Both the position numbers and the translations under genes were made by a program. Shown here piece after piece: positions 54,067-62,323 of a DNA stretch of 64,000 nt. The stretch comes from JAVDCA01 sp035293985 (lineage in GTDB: Bacteria; Pseudomonadota; Alphaproteobacteria; Rhizobiales; Xanthobacteraceae), in NCBI GenBank assembly GCA_035293985.1, contig DATGLS010000012.1, positions 198,294 through 262,293 on the forward strand, read 5' to 3'. Each line of letters starts with the position of its first letter. Within the stretch, counting starts at the first letter, position 1. The notes beneath the pieces were generated by a model. That model saw nothing but the letters and a program-made list of their open reading frames with translations, made no database searches and was not told the DNA's origin.

Positions 54067-54289
54067 TAAGTTGCGGGTTGAATCGCCGGCAGCCGCCACG
54101 ATCCCGCCATACGGGGGTCGTCAATGGCCCGACCGGGCGGTAAACAGGCCGTTGAGGTGTGCTTGCCGGAGCGCTTCAAACAGGCCATTTTGGTGCGCCG
54201 AGCTTAGATGGGTTGCCGTGATGGGTTGCCGGCTCAGGGCGACGCCGGTCCTGACCGCATCGGTCCCGACCTTTGGAGAACCGTAAGCC

Positions 54290-56071
54290 GTGAAAACTTT
54301 GCCCTTGTTTCGCTGCCTCTCGGTCGCGCTCGCTGCCGGCCTCGCGGGTCCCCTGGCGGTTGAGGCGGTCGCGGCGCAGACCGTGCCGACGCAGATCGAG
54401 CTCGAGCACAATACGCCATCCGGCAATTACCTTGCGGCGCGCACCGCCAATGTCGACCGCGACGCTGCGACGGCGGCGGCCTACTACACCGCCGCGCTCA
54501 ATGCCGATCCGAAGAACACCGACCTCATGGAGCTCGCGTTCTACGCCGAGCTCGCCAGCGGCAACATCGAGCGTGCCGTGACGCTCGCGGAGCGCCTGCT
54601 CGCGATCGACCATACCAACAAGAACGCGCGGCTGATCCTCGGCGTGCACGCGCTCAAGAACAAGCAGTACAAGGAGGCGCGCGCCCAGTTCGCCCAGGCC
54701 GGCCGCGACCCGATCACCAACCTCACCGTGACGCTGCTCTCCGCCTGGGCGAGCTACGGCGCGGGCGACGCCAAGGGTGCGCTCGACCAGATCGACAAGC
54801 TGAGCGGCCCCGACTGGTTCGCGGTCTTCAAGGACCTGCATGGCGGCCTGATCGATGATCTCGCCGGGCTGCGCAAGGAAGCCGGCAAGCGCTTCGAGCG
54901 CGCCTACAAGCTCGATCAGAGCGCGCTGCGCATCGTGCAGGCGTACGGCAGCTGGACCTCGCGCAACGGCACCAAGGACGACGCGGTCAAGATCTTCAAG
55001 GAGTTCGACAAGACGCTGCCGCATCACCCGCTGATCGACCAGGCGTTCGCGCAGCTCGATCGCGGCGAAAAGGTGCCGCAGATCGTCGACAGCGCCCAGG
55101 TCGGCGCCGCCGAGGTGCTGTACGGGCTCGGCGCCGCGCTCGGCCGCCGCGAGGAGGAGCTGAGCCTCGCCAATCGCGGGCTCGCCTATCTCCAGCTCGC
55201 GCTCTATCTCGATCCGCAGCATACGCTGGGGATCCTGTCGCTCGCCGATCTCTACGAGGCGATGAAGAAGCCTGAGCTCGCGATCGCGACCTACCAGCGC
55301 CTGCCCGCCGAAAGCGTGCTCAAGCGCAACGCCTCCATCCAGATGGCGATCGATCTCGACGCGCTCGACAAGACCGCCGAGGCGGAGAAGAACCTCAAGG
55401 AGCTGATCGCCACGCATCCGAACGATCTCGAGGCGATCACGGCGCTCGGCAACATTCAGCGCGAGCGCAAGCAGTTCGCCGAGTGCGGCGACACCTACAG
55501 TCAGGCCATCGCGCAGGTGCCGAACCCGACCAAGAACAACTGGACGCTCTATTACTTCCGCGGCATCTGCTACGAGCGCAACAAGCAGTGGCCGAAGGCC
55601 GAGGCGGATCTGAAGAAGGCGCTGGAGCTCTATCCCGACCAGCCGCACGTGCTCAATTATCTCGGCTATTCCTGGGTCGACCAGGGCGTCCACCTCGACG
55701 AGGGCATGAAGATGATCAAGCGTTCGGTCGAGCAGCGCCCCGACGACGGCTACATCGTCGATTCGCTCGGTTGGGCCTGGTACCGGCTCGGCAACTACGA
55801 CGAGGCGGTCAAGAACCTCGAGAGGGCGGTCGAGCTCAAGCCGGTCGATCCGACGATCAACGACCATCTCGGCGACGCCTACTGGCGCGTCGGCCGCACG
55901 CTGGAAGCCAAGTTCCAGTGGTCGCACGCCCGCGATCTCAAGCCGGACGACGAGAACGACCTCAAGAAGATCGAGGCCAAGATCAAGAACGGCCTCGTCG
56001 ATCCCGCCCCGCCGCCCTCCGCCGCGGTGGACAAGCCCGCCGACAAGAACAGGCGCCCCGACGGCGGCTGA
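54290..56071 (+). CDS. TPR-repeat lipoprotein/periplasmic protein
   Basis: 593 residues, GTG start with GGAGA upstream. N-terminal signal (LFRCLSVALAAGLAGPLAV, with cleavage about AVAA|QT). Many TPR units, clearest at AATAAYYTAALNADPKNTDL, VLNYLGYSWVDQGVHLDEG and YEEAVKNLERAVELKPVDP-like repeats near 480-530. The C-terminus is Pro/Lys-rich. Genes of this kind lie between etfQO and ispE in Rhizobiales; the role is thought to be envelope protein assembly, but is unproven. Confidence 0.88.
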   Translation: MKTLPLFRCLSVALAAGLAGPLAVEAVAAQTVPTQIELEHNTPSGNYLAARTANVDRDAATAAAYYTAALNADPKNTDLMELAFYAELASGNIERAVTLAERLLAIDHTNKNARLILGVHALKNKQYKEARAQFAQAGRDPITNLTVTLLSAWASYGAGDAKGALDQIDKLSGPDWFAVFKDLHGGLIDDLAGLRKEAGKRFERAYKLDQSALRIVQAYGSWTSRNGTKDDAVKIFKEFDKTLPHHPLIDQAFAQLDRGEKVPQIVDSAQVGAAEVLYGLGAALGRREEELSLANRGLAYLQLALYLDPQHTLGILSLADLYEAMKKPELAIATYQRLPAESVLKRNASIQMAIDLDALDKTAEAEKNLKELIATHPNDLEAITALGNIQRERKQFAECGDTYSQAIAQVPNPTKNNWTLYYFRGICYERNKQWPKAEADLKKALELYPDQPHVLNYLGYSWVDQGVHLDEGMKMIKRSVEQRPDDGYIVDSLGWAWYRLGNYDEAVKNLERAVELKPVDPTINDHLGDAYWRVGRTLEAKFQWSHARDLKPDDENDLKKIEAKIKNGLVDPAPPPSAAVDKPADKNRRPDGG

Positions 56072-56109
56072 GCTTCTAGCGGTCTAGTCGCGAACACCCA
56101 TCCCCGACC

Positions 56110-56241
56110 GTCACCCTGAGGCGGCCGCGCGAAGCGCGGCCCTCGAAGGGCGACGGCCCATGTGGTGCCGCTTGCTCCCTTTGTGGTGCCACCTCGGCCG
56201 ATCATCCTTCGAGGCTCGCTTCGCTCGCGCCTCAGGATGAC
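56110..56241. repeat. REP-like paired inverted element (R1 family, copy 2)
   Basis: Begins GTCACCCTGAGGCGG and ends CGCCTCAGGATGAC, including a strong hairpin GGCCGCGC-gaa-GCGCGGCC and the CCTCGAAGG / CCTTCGAGG pair. Same build as 12577-12701; the central spacer (GGTGCCGC...ACCTCGGCCGA) is also shared. Lies between the TPR gene and ispE. Confidence 0.78.
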
Positions 56242-56309
56242 GGGTTTGGCTATTTTCAGATTTGACGATCGCGATTGCGTCGCTTCGCTCGCAATGACAT
56301 TGCTACCGA

Positions 56310-57188
56310 ATGGCTTCTTTCTCCGAACCCGCCCCCGCCAAGGTCAACCTGACGCTGCGCATCCTCGGCAAGCGCGCCGACGGCTATCACGATCTCGAAA
56401 GCCTGGTCGTGTTCGCGCGCCTCGCCGACGAGGTGCGCCTCACCCTCGACGCGCCCCTCGGCCTGGATGTCGACGGCCCGACCGCGGCCGCGGCCGGGGA
56501 GGTCACCGACAACCTCGTGCTGCGCGCCGCGCGCGATCTCGCGGGACGGACCGACGGCTTGCGGCTCGGCCGCTTCGCGCTCACCAAGCATCTTCCGGTC
56601 GCGGCCGGTCTCGGCGGCGGCTCGTCCGATGCGGCGGCGGCGCTGCGCCTGCTCATGCGCGTCAATGGAATCGCGCGCGACAATCCCAACCTGATGGCGG
56701 CCGCGCGCGCGACCGGCGCCGACGTGCCGGTCTGCCTCGACCCGCGCCCGCGCGTCATGCGCGGCATCGGCGAGATCCTGTCGGCGCCGCTCGACCTGCC
56801 GGCACTCCCGGCCGTGCTGGTCAATCCGCGCGTGCCGGTGCCGACCAAGGACGTGTTCGCCAGGCTCGGCCTCGAGGCGGGCGAGCGGCGCGGCGATGTG
56901 AGCGAGATCGATGCGGGCCGCCTGAAGGATCCCGACGCGCTGATCCGCTATCTCAAATCGCAGCCGAACGATCTCGAGCCGCCGGCGCGCGTGCTGCAGC
57001 CGGTCATCTCCGACGTGCTGGCGGCGCTCGCCGCCTGCGATGGATGCACGCTCGCGCGCATGTCTGGGTCGGGCGCGACCTGCTTTGGATTATTCGGCGC
57101 CGAGGGCGCCGCGGCCGCGGCCGCCCAACGGCTGTCGGTCGCGCGCCCGGCCTGGTGGATCGCGCCGACTGTCCTGGGCAATCCCTGA
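56310..57188 (+). CDS. ispE: 4-diphosphocytidyl-2-C-methyl-D-erythritol kinase
   Basis: 292 residues, GHMP kinase. Motif 1 PAKVNLTLRILGKRADGYHD, motif 2 HLPVAAGLGGGSSDAAAALR (ATP loop), motif 3 LARMSGSGATCFGLF. It phosphorylates CDP-ME in the non-mevalonate isoprenoid pathway. The last 273 bp, with the 86 bp that follow, exist again in decayed form at 61476-61830. Confidence 0.96.
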   Translation: MASFSEPAPAKVNLTLRILGKRADGYHDLESLVVFARLADEVRLTLDAPLGLDVDGPTAAAAGEVTDNLVLRAARDLAGRTDGLRLGRFALTKHLPVAAGLGGGSSDAAAALRLLMRVNGIARDNPNLMAAARATGADVPVCLDPRPRVMRGIGEILSAPLDLPALPAVLVNPRVPVPTKDVFARLGLEAGERRGDVSEIDAGRLKDPDALIRYLKSQPNDLEPPARVLQPVISDVLAALAACDGCTLARMSGSGATCFGLFGAEGAAAAAAQRLSVARPAWWIAPTVLGNP

Positions 57189-57272
57189 ATAGCGGGGATA
57201 GATCGAATTCCATTTGCATTCCCGGCGTGGGCGGCGCATGGCAGAAAGTGCAGAGTGGCATTCGCGCGTCCG
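57187..57272 (+). repeat. ispE-downstream repeat (R5), copy A
   Basis: Starts GAATAGCGGGGATAGATCGA at the ispE stop codon and ends AGTGCAGAGTGGCATTCGCG plus CGTCCG. Related copies lie at 61220-61338 and 61745-61878. No open frame of its own; conserved ends AATAGCGGGGATAGAT and GTGCAGAGTG suggest a structural or processing element. Confidence 0.8.
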
Positions 57273-57296
57273 CAGCCCGCCACACCGCAATTTGCT

Positions 57297-58292
57297 CTAA
57301 CGCGCCTTTGCGCCGGACACTGCGACGAGCTCGCGATATTTCTTCATCTCTTCAGCGATGAACTCATCGAACTGCCCTCCCGCCATCGGCAACGGGGTGG
57401 CGCCTTGGGCGGCGAGCTCGCCGGCGACGGCGGGCGTGTCCAGCATCCTGCCGATCTCGGCGCCGAGCCGGTCGATGATCGTCGCCGGCGTGCCGTGCGG
57501 CCCGAGGAGCCCGTACCAGAAATCGAACCTATAGCCGGGCACGCCTGACTCGGCGAGCGTCGGGATCGCCGGCGCGATCGGCGACCGGCTGGCGCTGGTG
57601 ACCGCAAGCGCCGTGAGGTGACCGCCCGACAGCAGCGGCAGGGCCGCGCCCAACGGTGCAAAAAACATCTGCGTGCGGTTGGCGATCGTGTCGGCCAGCG
57701 CCTCGGGCGTGCCTTTGTACGGCACGTGAACGATATCGATATGGGCCGCCGTCTTGAGCTGCTCGGCCGCGAGATGTCCGGCGCTGCCGATGCCGGGCGA
57801 GGCGAAATTGAGCTGCCCGGGCCGCGCCTTGGCGAGCGCGATCAATTCGGCGACCGATCTGATCTCGAGGCTCGACGGCACCACCAGGACGCTGGGGACG
57901 CGGGCGACCAGGCTGATCCCGGCAAAATCCTTGGCCGTATCGTAGGGCAGATCAGGATAGAGCGACGGGTTGATCGCGTGACCGTTGGCGGCCATGAGCA
58001 AGGTGTAGCCATCGGGATTGGCGCGGGCGACGAGGCTGGTCGCCATGGTGCCGCCGGCGCCGGGACGATCCTCGACGATGAATTGCTGGCCGAAAGCGTC
58101 CGCGAGGTGCCGGCCGACGAGGCGCGCCAGGATGTCGACCTGGCTGCCGGCCGACAGCGTGACGAGAATCTTCACCGGCCGCGCGGGAAACCGTTCCTCG
58201 CCGCGGGCAGCGCGGCCGGGAATCGCCACGGAAGCGAGCGCCGACGTGAGGGCGGCGACGACGGTGCGTCGCCCGACGCGGGATGACGGCAT
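57297..58292 (-). CDS. Bug/TctC-type periplasmic solute receptor
   Basis: 331 residues with a signal peptide (GRRTVVAALTSALASVAIPG). Family marks: PVKILVTLSAGSQVDILARL, QFIVEDRPGAGGTMATSLVA, IDIVHVPYKGTPEALADTIA, LLGPHGTPATIIDRLG. Begins 10 bp after the UGSC-family gene and so is the last gene of that operon. The ligand is probably the substrate of the two novel proteins upstream. Confidence 0.88.
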   Translation of the reverse strand: MPSSRVGRRTVVAALTSALASVAIPGRAARGEERFPARPVKILVTLSAGSQVDILARLVGRHLADAFGQQFIVEDRPGAGGTMATSLVARANPDGYTLLMAANGHAINPSLYPDLPYDTAKDFAGISLVARVPSVLVVPSSLEIRSVAELIALAKARPGQLNFASPGIGSAGHLAAEQLKTAAHIDIVHVPYKGTPEALADTIANRTQMFFAPLGAALPLLSGGHLTALAVTSASRSPIAPAIPTLAESGVPGYRFDFWYGLLGPHGTPATIIDRLGAEIGRMLDTPAVAGELAAQGATPLPMAGGQFDEFIAEEMKKYRELVAVSGAKAR

Positions 58293-58302
58293 GGAGACTC
58301 CT

Positions 58303-58872
58303 CTAGGCGGCGAGAGAGGTCGGGCCCGGAATCGGACCGGCGCAGATCTGCGCCAGGATCCGCTCGCAGAATCCGTCAGCGAACCCTTCGAGCTCGGCGC
58401 GCGTGCGGTTCTGGATCGGGTGCGGCACGATCACGGCGGCGCCGTCGAAGCCGATCGCGTCGCATTGCCCGGCGAACGCGTCGGCAAACTCCTCGGTGAT
58501 CACGCTGACCCCGGGAATGCCGCGACCATCGAGATCGGCCAGGTCGTGGGTCGAGCAGGACGTGCAGGACCCGCAGTCCGACAGCGCGATCACGACCGCG
58601 TCGGCCTTGAGCGCGATGTCCTGCAGGATCGCGGTCGGCGCCGTGCGGGTGTTGGTCGGCTTCTTGTAGCGCAGGGTGCGCACGCCCCGCGTGTTGAACA
58701 GGATCTCGAGCCGGTCGATGAACTCGTCGCCGCGCATCTTGCCGATGTCGAGCAGCGCGACCGTCTTGCCGTCGAGGCTCGCGGGCGGCCGGCAGCGGGG
58801 CCGCCGCTCCGAGGCCGTCTCGGCCGTCGGATCGCGCAGCACGCAAGTCGTCGTCACGTAAGGCGTCGTCAT
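58303..58872 (-). CDS. UGSC-family (seleno)protein homologue, cysteine form
   Basis: 189 residues. The hallmark is C100-G-S-C103 (ALSDCGSCTSCSTHD), the cysteine version of the Sec-Gly-Ser-Cys motif that names the UGSC family; the codon at 100 is TGC. It is preceded by an alpha/beta core (KTVALLDIGKMRGDEFIDRL and AVVIALSDCG). The motif is redox-like but no reaction is established. Overlaps the thioredoxin-fusion gene by ATGA, so the two proteins probably work together. Confidence 0.8.
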   Translation of the reverse strand: MTTPYVTTTCVLRDPTAETASERRPRCRPPASLDGKTVALLDIGKMRGDEFIDRLEILFNTRGVRTLRYKKPTNTRTAPTAILQDIALKADAVVIALSDCGSCTSCSTHDLADLDGRGIPGVSVITEEFADAFAGQCDAIGFDGAAVIVPHPIQNRTRAELEGFADGFCERILAQICAGPIPGPTSLAA

Positions 58873-60311
58873 GATCTGATCTCCCGTGTCACCGGTTGCG
58901 ACTGGTCGCGGAAGCGTCCGCCGGTCCAGCCGCCGCAGATCGCCGAGAACAAGCCGGCCTTGCCGCCGGCGCGCACGATCAGCAGGCCCTCCGGCCAGAA
59001 CTTGTCGACCATCTCGTCGGCGCGCGCCGCCGCAATGCCCTCGCCGACGCCTTGCGCGCCGGCGACCAGGTCGCGCCCGGGCCGCCGCATGGCGGCATGC
59101 AGCTCGGCCTCGATGCGCCGGCGGTCCCACCCGCCGTCGCGAAAAATTCCATAGTGCTCCGGCGACAGCACCAGCATCGCGTTGGTGAACTCGCACAATT
59201 TTGGATGTCCGACCGCGAGGAGAGACATCGCGAGCGAGCGGGCGAGCTCGTCCGGCGCGCGCGAGCGCTGGTCGATGAAGCCGAGAATGCCATCGCCCTG
59301 AAACAGGGTGACGGCGTTGCGGCCCGGCGCAATGCCCCGCGCCACCGACAACGGCTCCCAGGTCGGGTCGGATTCATCCTCGGCAAAGCAGAACGTGAGC
59401 TTGCCGGGCCCGCCGAGGGTCGAGCGGTCGAGCTCGCCCGGCCGGCCGCCGCCGACATTGCGGATGATTAGCTGCAGGGCACGGCCGATGGTGGCATTGG
59501 CGCGGTTGCCCTGGCCGAGCGCGTTGACGCCCGAGTTCATGCCGATCGCCCGCGCCACCGGGCCGTTCACCACGATGATCGGTCCCGAGAAGCACGTCGT
59601 GCACAACAGCCCGTGCATGGTGAACAGCGGGTCGAGCGCCGTCTCGAGCGCGGCGAGGACGACCGGCATGTATTCCGCCTTGCAGCCGGCCATGACCGCA
59701 TTGATCGCGACCTTCTCGACCGTGCACGGCGACAGGTTCGGCGGCACATGGCCGACGATCTCGTCCGCCGCCCGGCTGGTGCCGGACAGCATGCGCACGA
59801 TCCGCTCGTCGGTCGGCGGCACCAGCGGCAGGCCGTCGCTCCAGCCGCGCTCGAAGCACTGCTCGACCGGGTCCTCCCACGGGCCGACCTCGATGCGGCG
59901 CGAGGCGATCGGCGGATTGCCGTAGCGGGCGACGAGATGCTCGAACACGCCGGGCTCGCGGCTTTTCGAGCCGCACCCCGGCTGGAAGCCGGGAAGCTCG
60001 GCGCCGAGCGCCGTCGCGCGCGCCACCCGGGCCCACTCCAGGCGGCTCCAGCCGAAGGTGCGGTCGACCTCGCGGCCGTCCTCGAGCCGGATCAACGTCG
60101 GGACGGTCTCGACATCGAAGCGGAACGACTGCTCGAGCGCGCCATCGTCGACCGCGCCGTCGAGATAGCCCGGATCGTCCTGGACGTAGACCGCGATCGG
60201 TTCCGCCTCGCGGGCCAGGACGGCGACGACCGGCAGCACCAGCCGACAGGTCGGACACTCGCGCTTGGCAAACATGACCAAGCCGGTCCGGGGAGGGGTG
60301 TCGACGAGCAT
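58869..60311 (-). CDS. thioredoxin-domain fusion protein of unknown function, partner of UGSC protein
   Basis: 480 residues. Residues 1-105 are a thioredoxin-like domain with active site C19-P-T-C22 (FAKRECPTCRLVL) and cis-Pro in ETVPTLIRL. Residues from about 130 form a larger domain not assigned here, with DGLPLVPPTDERI, SPCTVEKVAINAVMAGCKAE and HGLLCTTCFSGPIIVVNG (another CxxC). No signal peptide, so cytoplasmic. First gene of the minus operon with the UGSC and Bug genes; divergent from a GntR gene. A thiol-based relay between this protein and the UGSC Cys pair is a reasonable guess, not proven. Confidence 0.75.
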   Translation of the reverse strand: MLVDTPPRTGLVMFAKRECPTCRLVLPVVAVLAREAEPIAVYVQDDPGYLDGAVDDGALEQSFRFDVETVPTLIRLEDGREVDRTFGWSRLEWARVARATALGAELPGFQPGCGSKSREPGVFEHLVARYGNPPIASRRIEVGPWEDPVEQCFERGWSDGLPLVPPTDERIVRMLSGTSRAADEIVGHVPPNLSPCTVEKVAINAVMAGCKAEYMPVVLAALETALDPLFTMHGLLCTTCFSGPIIVVNGPVARAIGMNSGVNALGQGNRANATIGRALQLIIRNVGGGRPGELDRSTLGGPGKLTFCFAEDESDPTWEPLSVARGIAPGRNAVTLFQGDGILGFIDQRSRAPDELARSLAMSLLAVGHPKLCEFTNAMLVLSPEHYGIFRDGGWDRRRIEAELHAAMRRPGRDLVAGAQGVGEGIAAARADEMVDKFWPEGLLIVRAGGKAGLFSAICGGWTGGRFRDQSQPVTREIRS

Positions 60312-60324
60312 GGTGCCTCAAAAT

Positions 60325-60334
60325 TGATATATCA
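60325..60334. promoter_or_regulatory. GntR operator candidate, site 1 (TGATATATCA)
   Basis: Perfect 10-bp palindrome 13 bp before the thioredoxin-fusion start codon. A degenerate copy is at 60421-60430. Short AT-rich palindromes in a divergent promoter region are typical of FCD-type GntR sites. Confidence 0.55.
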
Positions 60335-60420
60335 GTTGACTAGAGAAGCGCGCCGACTTGATCGAGTCAACCCACATTCTGGAAGAAAATACGTAAAAAC
60401 ATTTGAGTGGATGGAAAATC

Positions 60421-60430
60421 TAGTATATCA
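60421..60430. promoter_or_regulatory. GntR operator candidate, site 2 (TAGTATATCA)
   Basis: Differs from the perfect palindrome at 60325 by two bases and lies just before the preferred gntR start. If bound, it would give autorepression. Confidence 0.4.
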
Positions 60431-60440
60431 AAATGGCATC

Positions 60441-61106
60441 ATGCCTGAGATCCCGCCTCCGCGCACCGAGCCGCTCAATGGCAACCATTCGCTGAAGGCG
60501 GCCGCGGCCGAGCGGATCCGCGAAGGGATCGTCCTCGGCGTCTATCCGCTCGGCGGTCGGCTGTCCGACAAGGCTTTGGCGCAAGAGCTCGAGATCAGCC
60601 GCACGCCCGTGCGCGAGGCGCTGCTGCAGCTCCAGTCGGAGGGGCTCGTCGTCGTGCGGCCGCAGAGCGGCACCTTCGTGTTCGACCTCTCGGCCGACGA
60701 GGTGCGCGACATTTGCGAGGTCCGCGCCATGTTCGAGCGCACGGCCGTGCTGATCGGGGCCGCGCGCGATCGTCAGAGCCTCGTCGGCACGCTGGTCGCG
60801 CTCGTCGCCGAGGCATCCTTTGCGCTCGAGGACGGCGACTTCGCCCGCTGCGAGAAGCTCGACACCGCGTTCCACGAAGCCATCATCGCCGGCAGCCGCA
60901 ACCGCTACCTGATCGCCTCGTATCGCAGCATTTCCGACAAGGTCGGCGCCCTGCGGCATCGTCTGCCGCAATCGCACGACCGTGTGTCGCGCGCGATCGG
61001 CCAGCATCGCCGCATCGTCGATTTCATCGCCGCCGGCCGCGTCGAGGCCGCTGCGGCGGAGCTCGCCTCGCACGTCGCGAATGTGCATGCCCAGCTGAGT
61101 GGATGA
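60441..61106 (+). CDS. GntR-family regulator, FCD subfamily
   Basis: 221 residues from ATG 60441; an ATG ten codons earlier (60411) is possible. Winged helix LKAAAAERIREGIVLGVYPL, LAQELEISRTPVREALLQLQ, LVVVRPQSGTFVF, then an all-helical FCD ligand domain (VRDICEVRAMFERTAVLIGA, CEKLDTAFHEAIIAG, with His residues of the metal site). Divergent from the thioredoxin-fusion/UGSC/Bug operon, which it most likely represses. Confidence 0.9.
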   Translation: MPEIPPPRTEPLNGNHSLKAAAAERIREGIVLGVYPLGGRLSDKALAQELEISRTPVREALLQLQSEGLVVVRPQSGTFVFDLSADEVRDICEVRAMFERTAVLIGAARDRQSLVGTLVALVAEASFALEDGDFARCEKLDTAFHEAIIAGSRNRYLIASYRSISDKVGALRHRLPQSHDRVSRAIGQHRRIVDFIAAGRVEAAAAELASHVANVHAQLSG

Positions 61107-61219
61107 CCTGCCGGCATCAACGGCCGCGAGACGAAGGCCCATGAGACCGACGTCCTGATCATCCGCCCGATGGGCCGCGCCGATGGTTCGGCGTAGATCG
61201 GCGATTAGCGGCCCAACCG

Positions 61220-61338
61220 GAATAGCGGGGATAGATTGAATTCGGCTTGCGTCCCCAGTGCGAGCGGTTTATGGCACTAAGTGCAGAGTGATATTCGCGC
61301 GTCCGGAGCAACCGCGGCTTCGGGCGCGTTTTGCTTTT
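61220..61338 (+). repeat. ispE-downstream repeat (R5), copy B
   Basis: Starts GAATAGCGGGGATAGATTGA and runs through AGTGCAGAGTGATATTCGCG; its last 30 bp (CGCGGCTTCGGGCGCGTTTT) are shared with copy C but not copy A. No ispE sequence stands before it. Confidence 0.78.
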
Positions 61339-61475
61339 CAAGCGCGCGAGGCGACGCGCAAGACATGATGTCGGCGTTGCGGGCTTGCCGCTCGTTGTGA
61401 TGGGAGAAATCGGAAGCTTGGCGTACGTCCGCCCGAAACAGGGGGCCCTACGCGAATGCCGGACCAAACGACACA

Positions 61476-61746
61476 GGTCGCCTGAAGGATAGCGATGCGC
61501 TGATCCGCTATATCTCATCGCAGCCGAACGATCTCGAGGCGCCGGCGCGGGCCCTGCAGCCGGTTATCTCCGATGTGCTGGCGGCGCTGGTCCGTTGTGG
61601 TGACTGCCTCTTCGCGCGCATGTCCGGCTCGGGTGCGACCTGCTTTGGATTGTTCGGAGCGACGCCGCTGCGGCCGCGGCCGCCCAACGACTGTCCATCG
61701 CGCACCCAGCCTGGTGGGTCGCGGCGACCGTCCTGCAAACCCCTGA
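61476..61746 (+). pseudogene. decayed duplicate of the ispE 3' end
   Basis: Aligns with 56916-57188 of ispE along its whole length. Encoded segments GRLKDSDALIRYISSQPNDL and ARMSGSGATCFGLFGA match ispE closely. Two single-base losses (one after the motif 3 Gly-Ala, one near the stop) give a net -2 and break the frame. The 5' two-thirds of ispE, including the ATP loop, are missing, so it is not functional. Confidence 0.88.
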
Positions 61747-61878
61747 ATAGCGGGGATAGATTGAGTTTCGCTTGCATTCCCGTCGCGAAGGGCGCACGGC
61801 AGTAAGTGCAGAGTGACATTCGCGCGTCCGCGGCCTCGCCGCTTCGGGCGCGTTTTGCTTTTTAAGGGCGTGCGGCGG
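61745..61878 (+). repeat. ispE-downstream repeat (R5), copy C
   Basis: Follows the ispE fragment in the same arrangement as copy A follows ispE: GAATAGCGGGGATAGATTGA to AGTGCAGAGTGACATTCGCG. It continues with CGCTTCGGGCGCGTTTTGCT, as in copy B. Confidence 0.8.
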
Positions 61879-61890
61879 GCGCATTGGTTT

Positions 61891-62022
61891 CATTGCATCC
61901 GCGCATTGCTTCCATTGCTCCTGCATTGCTTTGCCGCCCGAAGTTTCCCCCGACGTTTCAATAATTTCCATTGCAGACGCATTGCAGATCGATTGCAGAC
62001 GGGGCGCGAAAAATTCTGCAAT
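61891..62022. repeat. cluster of CATTGC motifs
   Basis: Seven ATTGC words (six as CATTGC) and one inverted GCAATG lie within 132 bp in a gene-free stretch; several are 9-13 bp apart, near one helical turn. It may be a protein-binding array or drifted repeat; no match is recognised. Confidence 0.45.
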
Positions 62023-62323
62023 GAACGCCAGCGGAGCTTTGGCCGAAATTTTGGTGACCACGTGAGGCGGTGAGGCGGCGTAGGAAGCGGCCAGCCGATC
62101 GTCCTGTCTATTTCCCTGCTCTTTCTGTGGGGTGCACTCGACTTTGCACGCGAGCGTTGGATCGCGTTCGGTGAAGCCTGAGCGCCACCCGCGATTATCG
62201 AGTGCAAGCTGAACCCTCGGAAAGCGCAGCCACCCGATCAAGCCTTTCATTCGCGTCTGCCGGCAACTGCCCGGCCGCTGCGAGGACGCGCCCACACCTG
62301 CAAGTCAACAAGGAGAATCTTCC
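62023..62323. other. gene-free stretch upstream of the repeat-bearing transglycosylase-like gene
   Basis: No coding frame with gene-like features, no tRNA-like fold and no clear hairpin was seen. It ends with AAGGAG, the ribosome-binding site of the next gene, ten bases before its ATG. The promoter of that gene is presumably here but no convincing -35/-10 pair stands out. Confidence 0.5.

Noticed and set aside
57004..57290. Minus-strand frames at 57004-57290 and 61508-61819 that encode similar peptides (MPLCTFC / MSLCTYC...)
   Set aside because: The likeness comes from the duplicated ispE end and downstream repeat, not from a conserved protein; the sense-strand homology is to ispE.
58571..58575. 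Selenocysteine in the UGSC-type protein
   Set aside because: The codon at residue 100 is TGC, not TGA, so this is the cysteine form.
61813..62073. 86-residue open frame in the CATTGC region
   Set aside because: No ribosome-binding site, no motif, and it lies across repeats; treated as chance.
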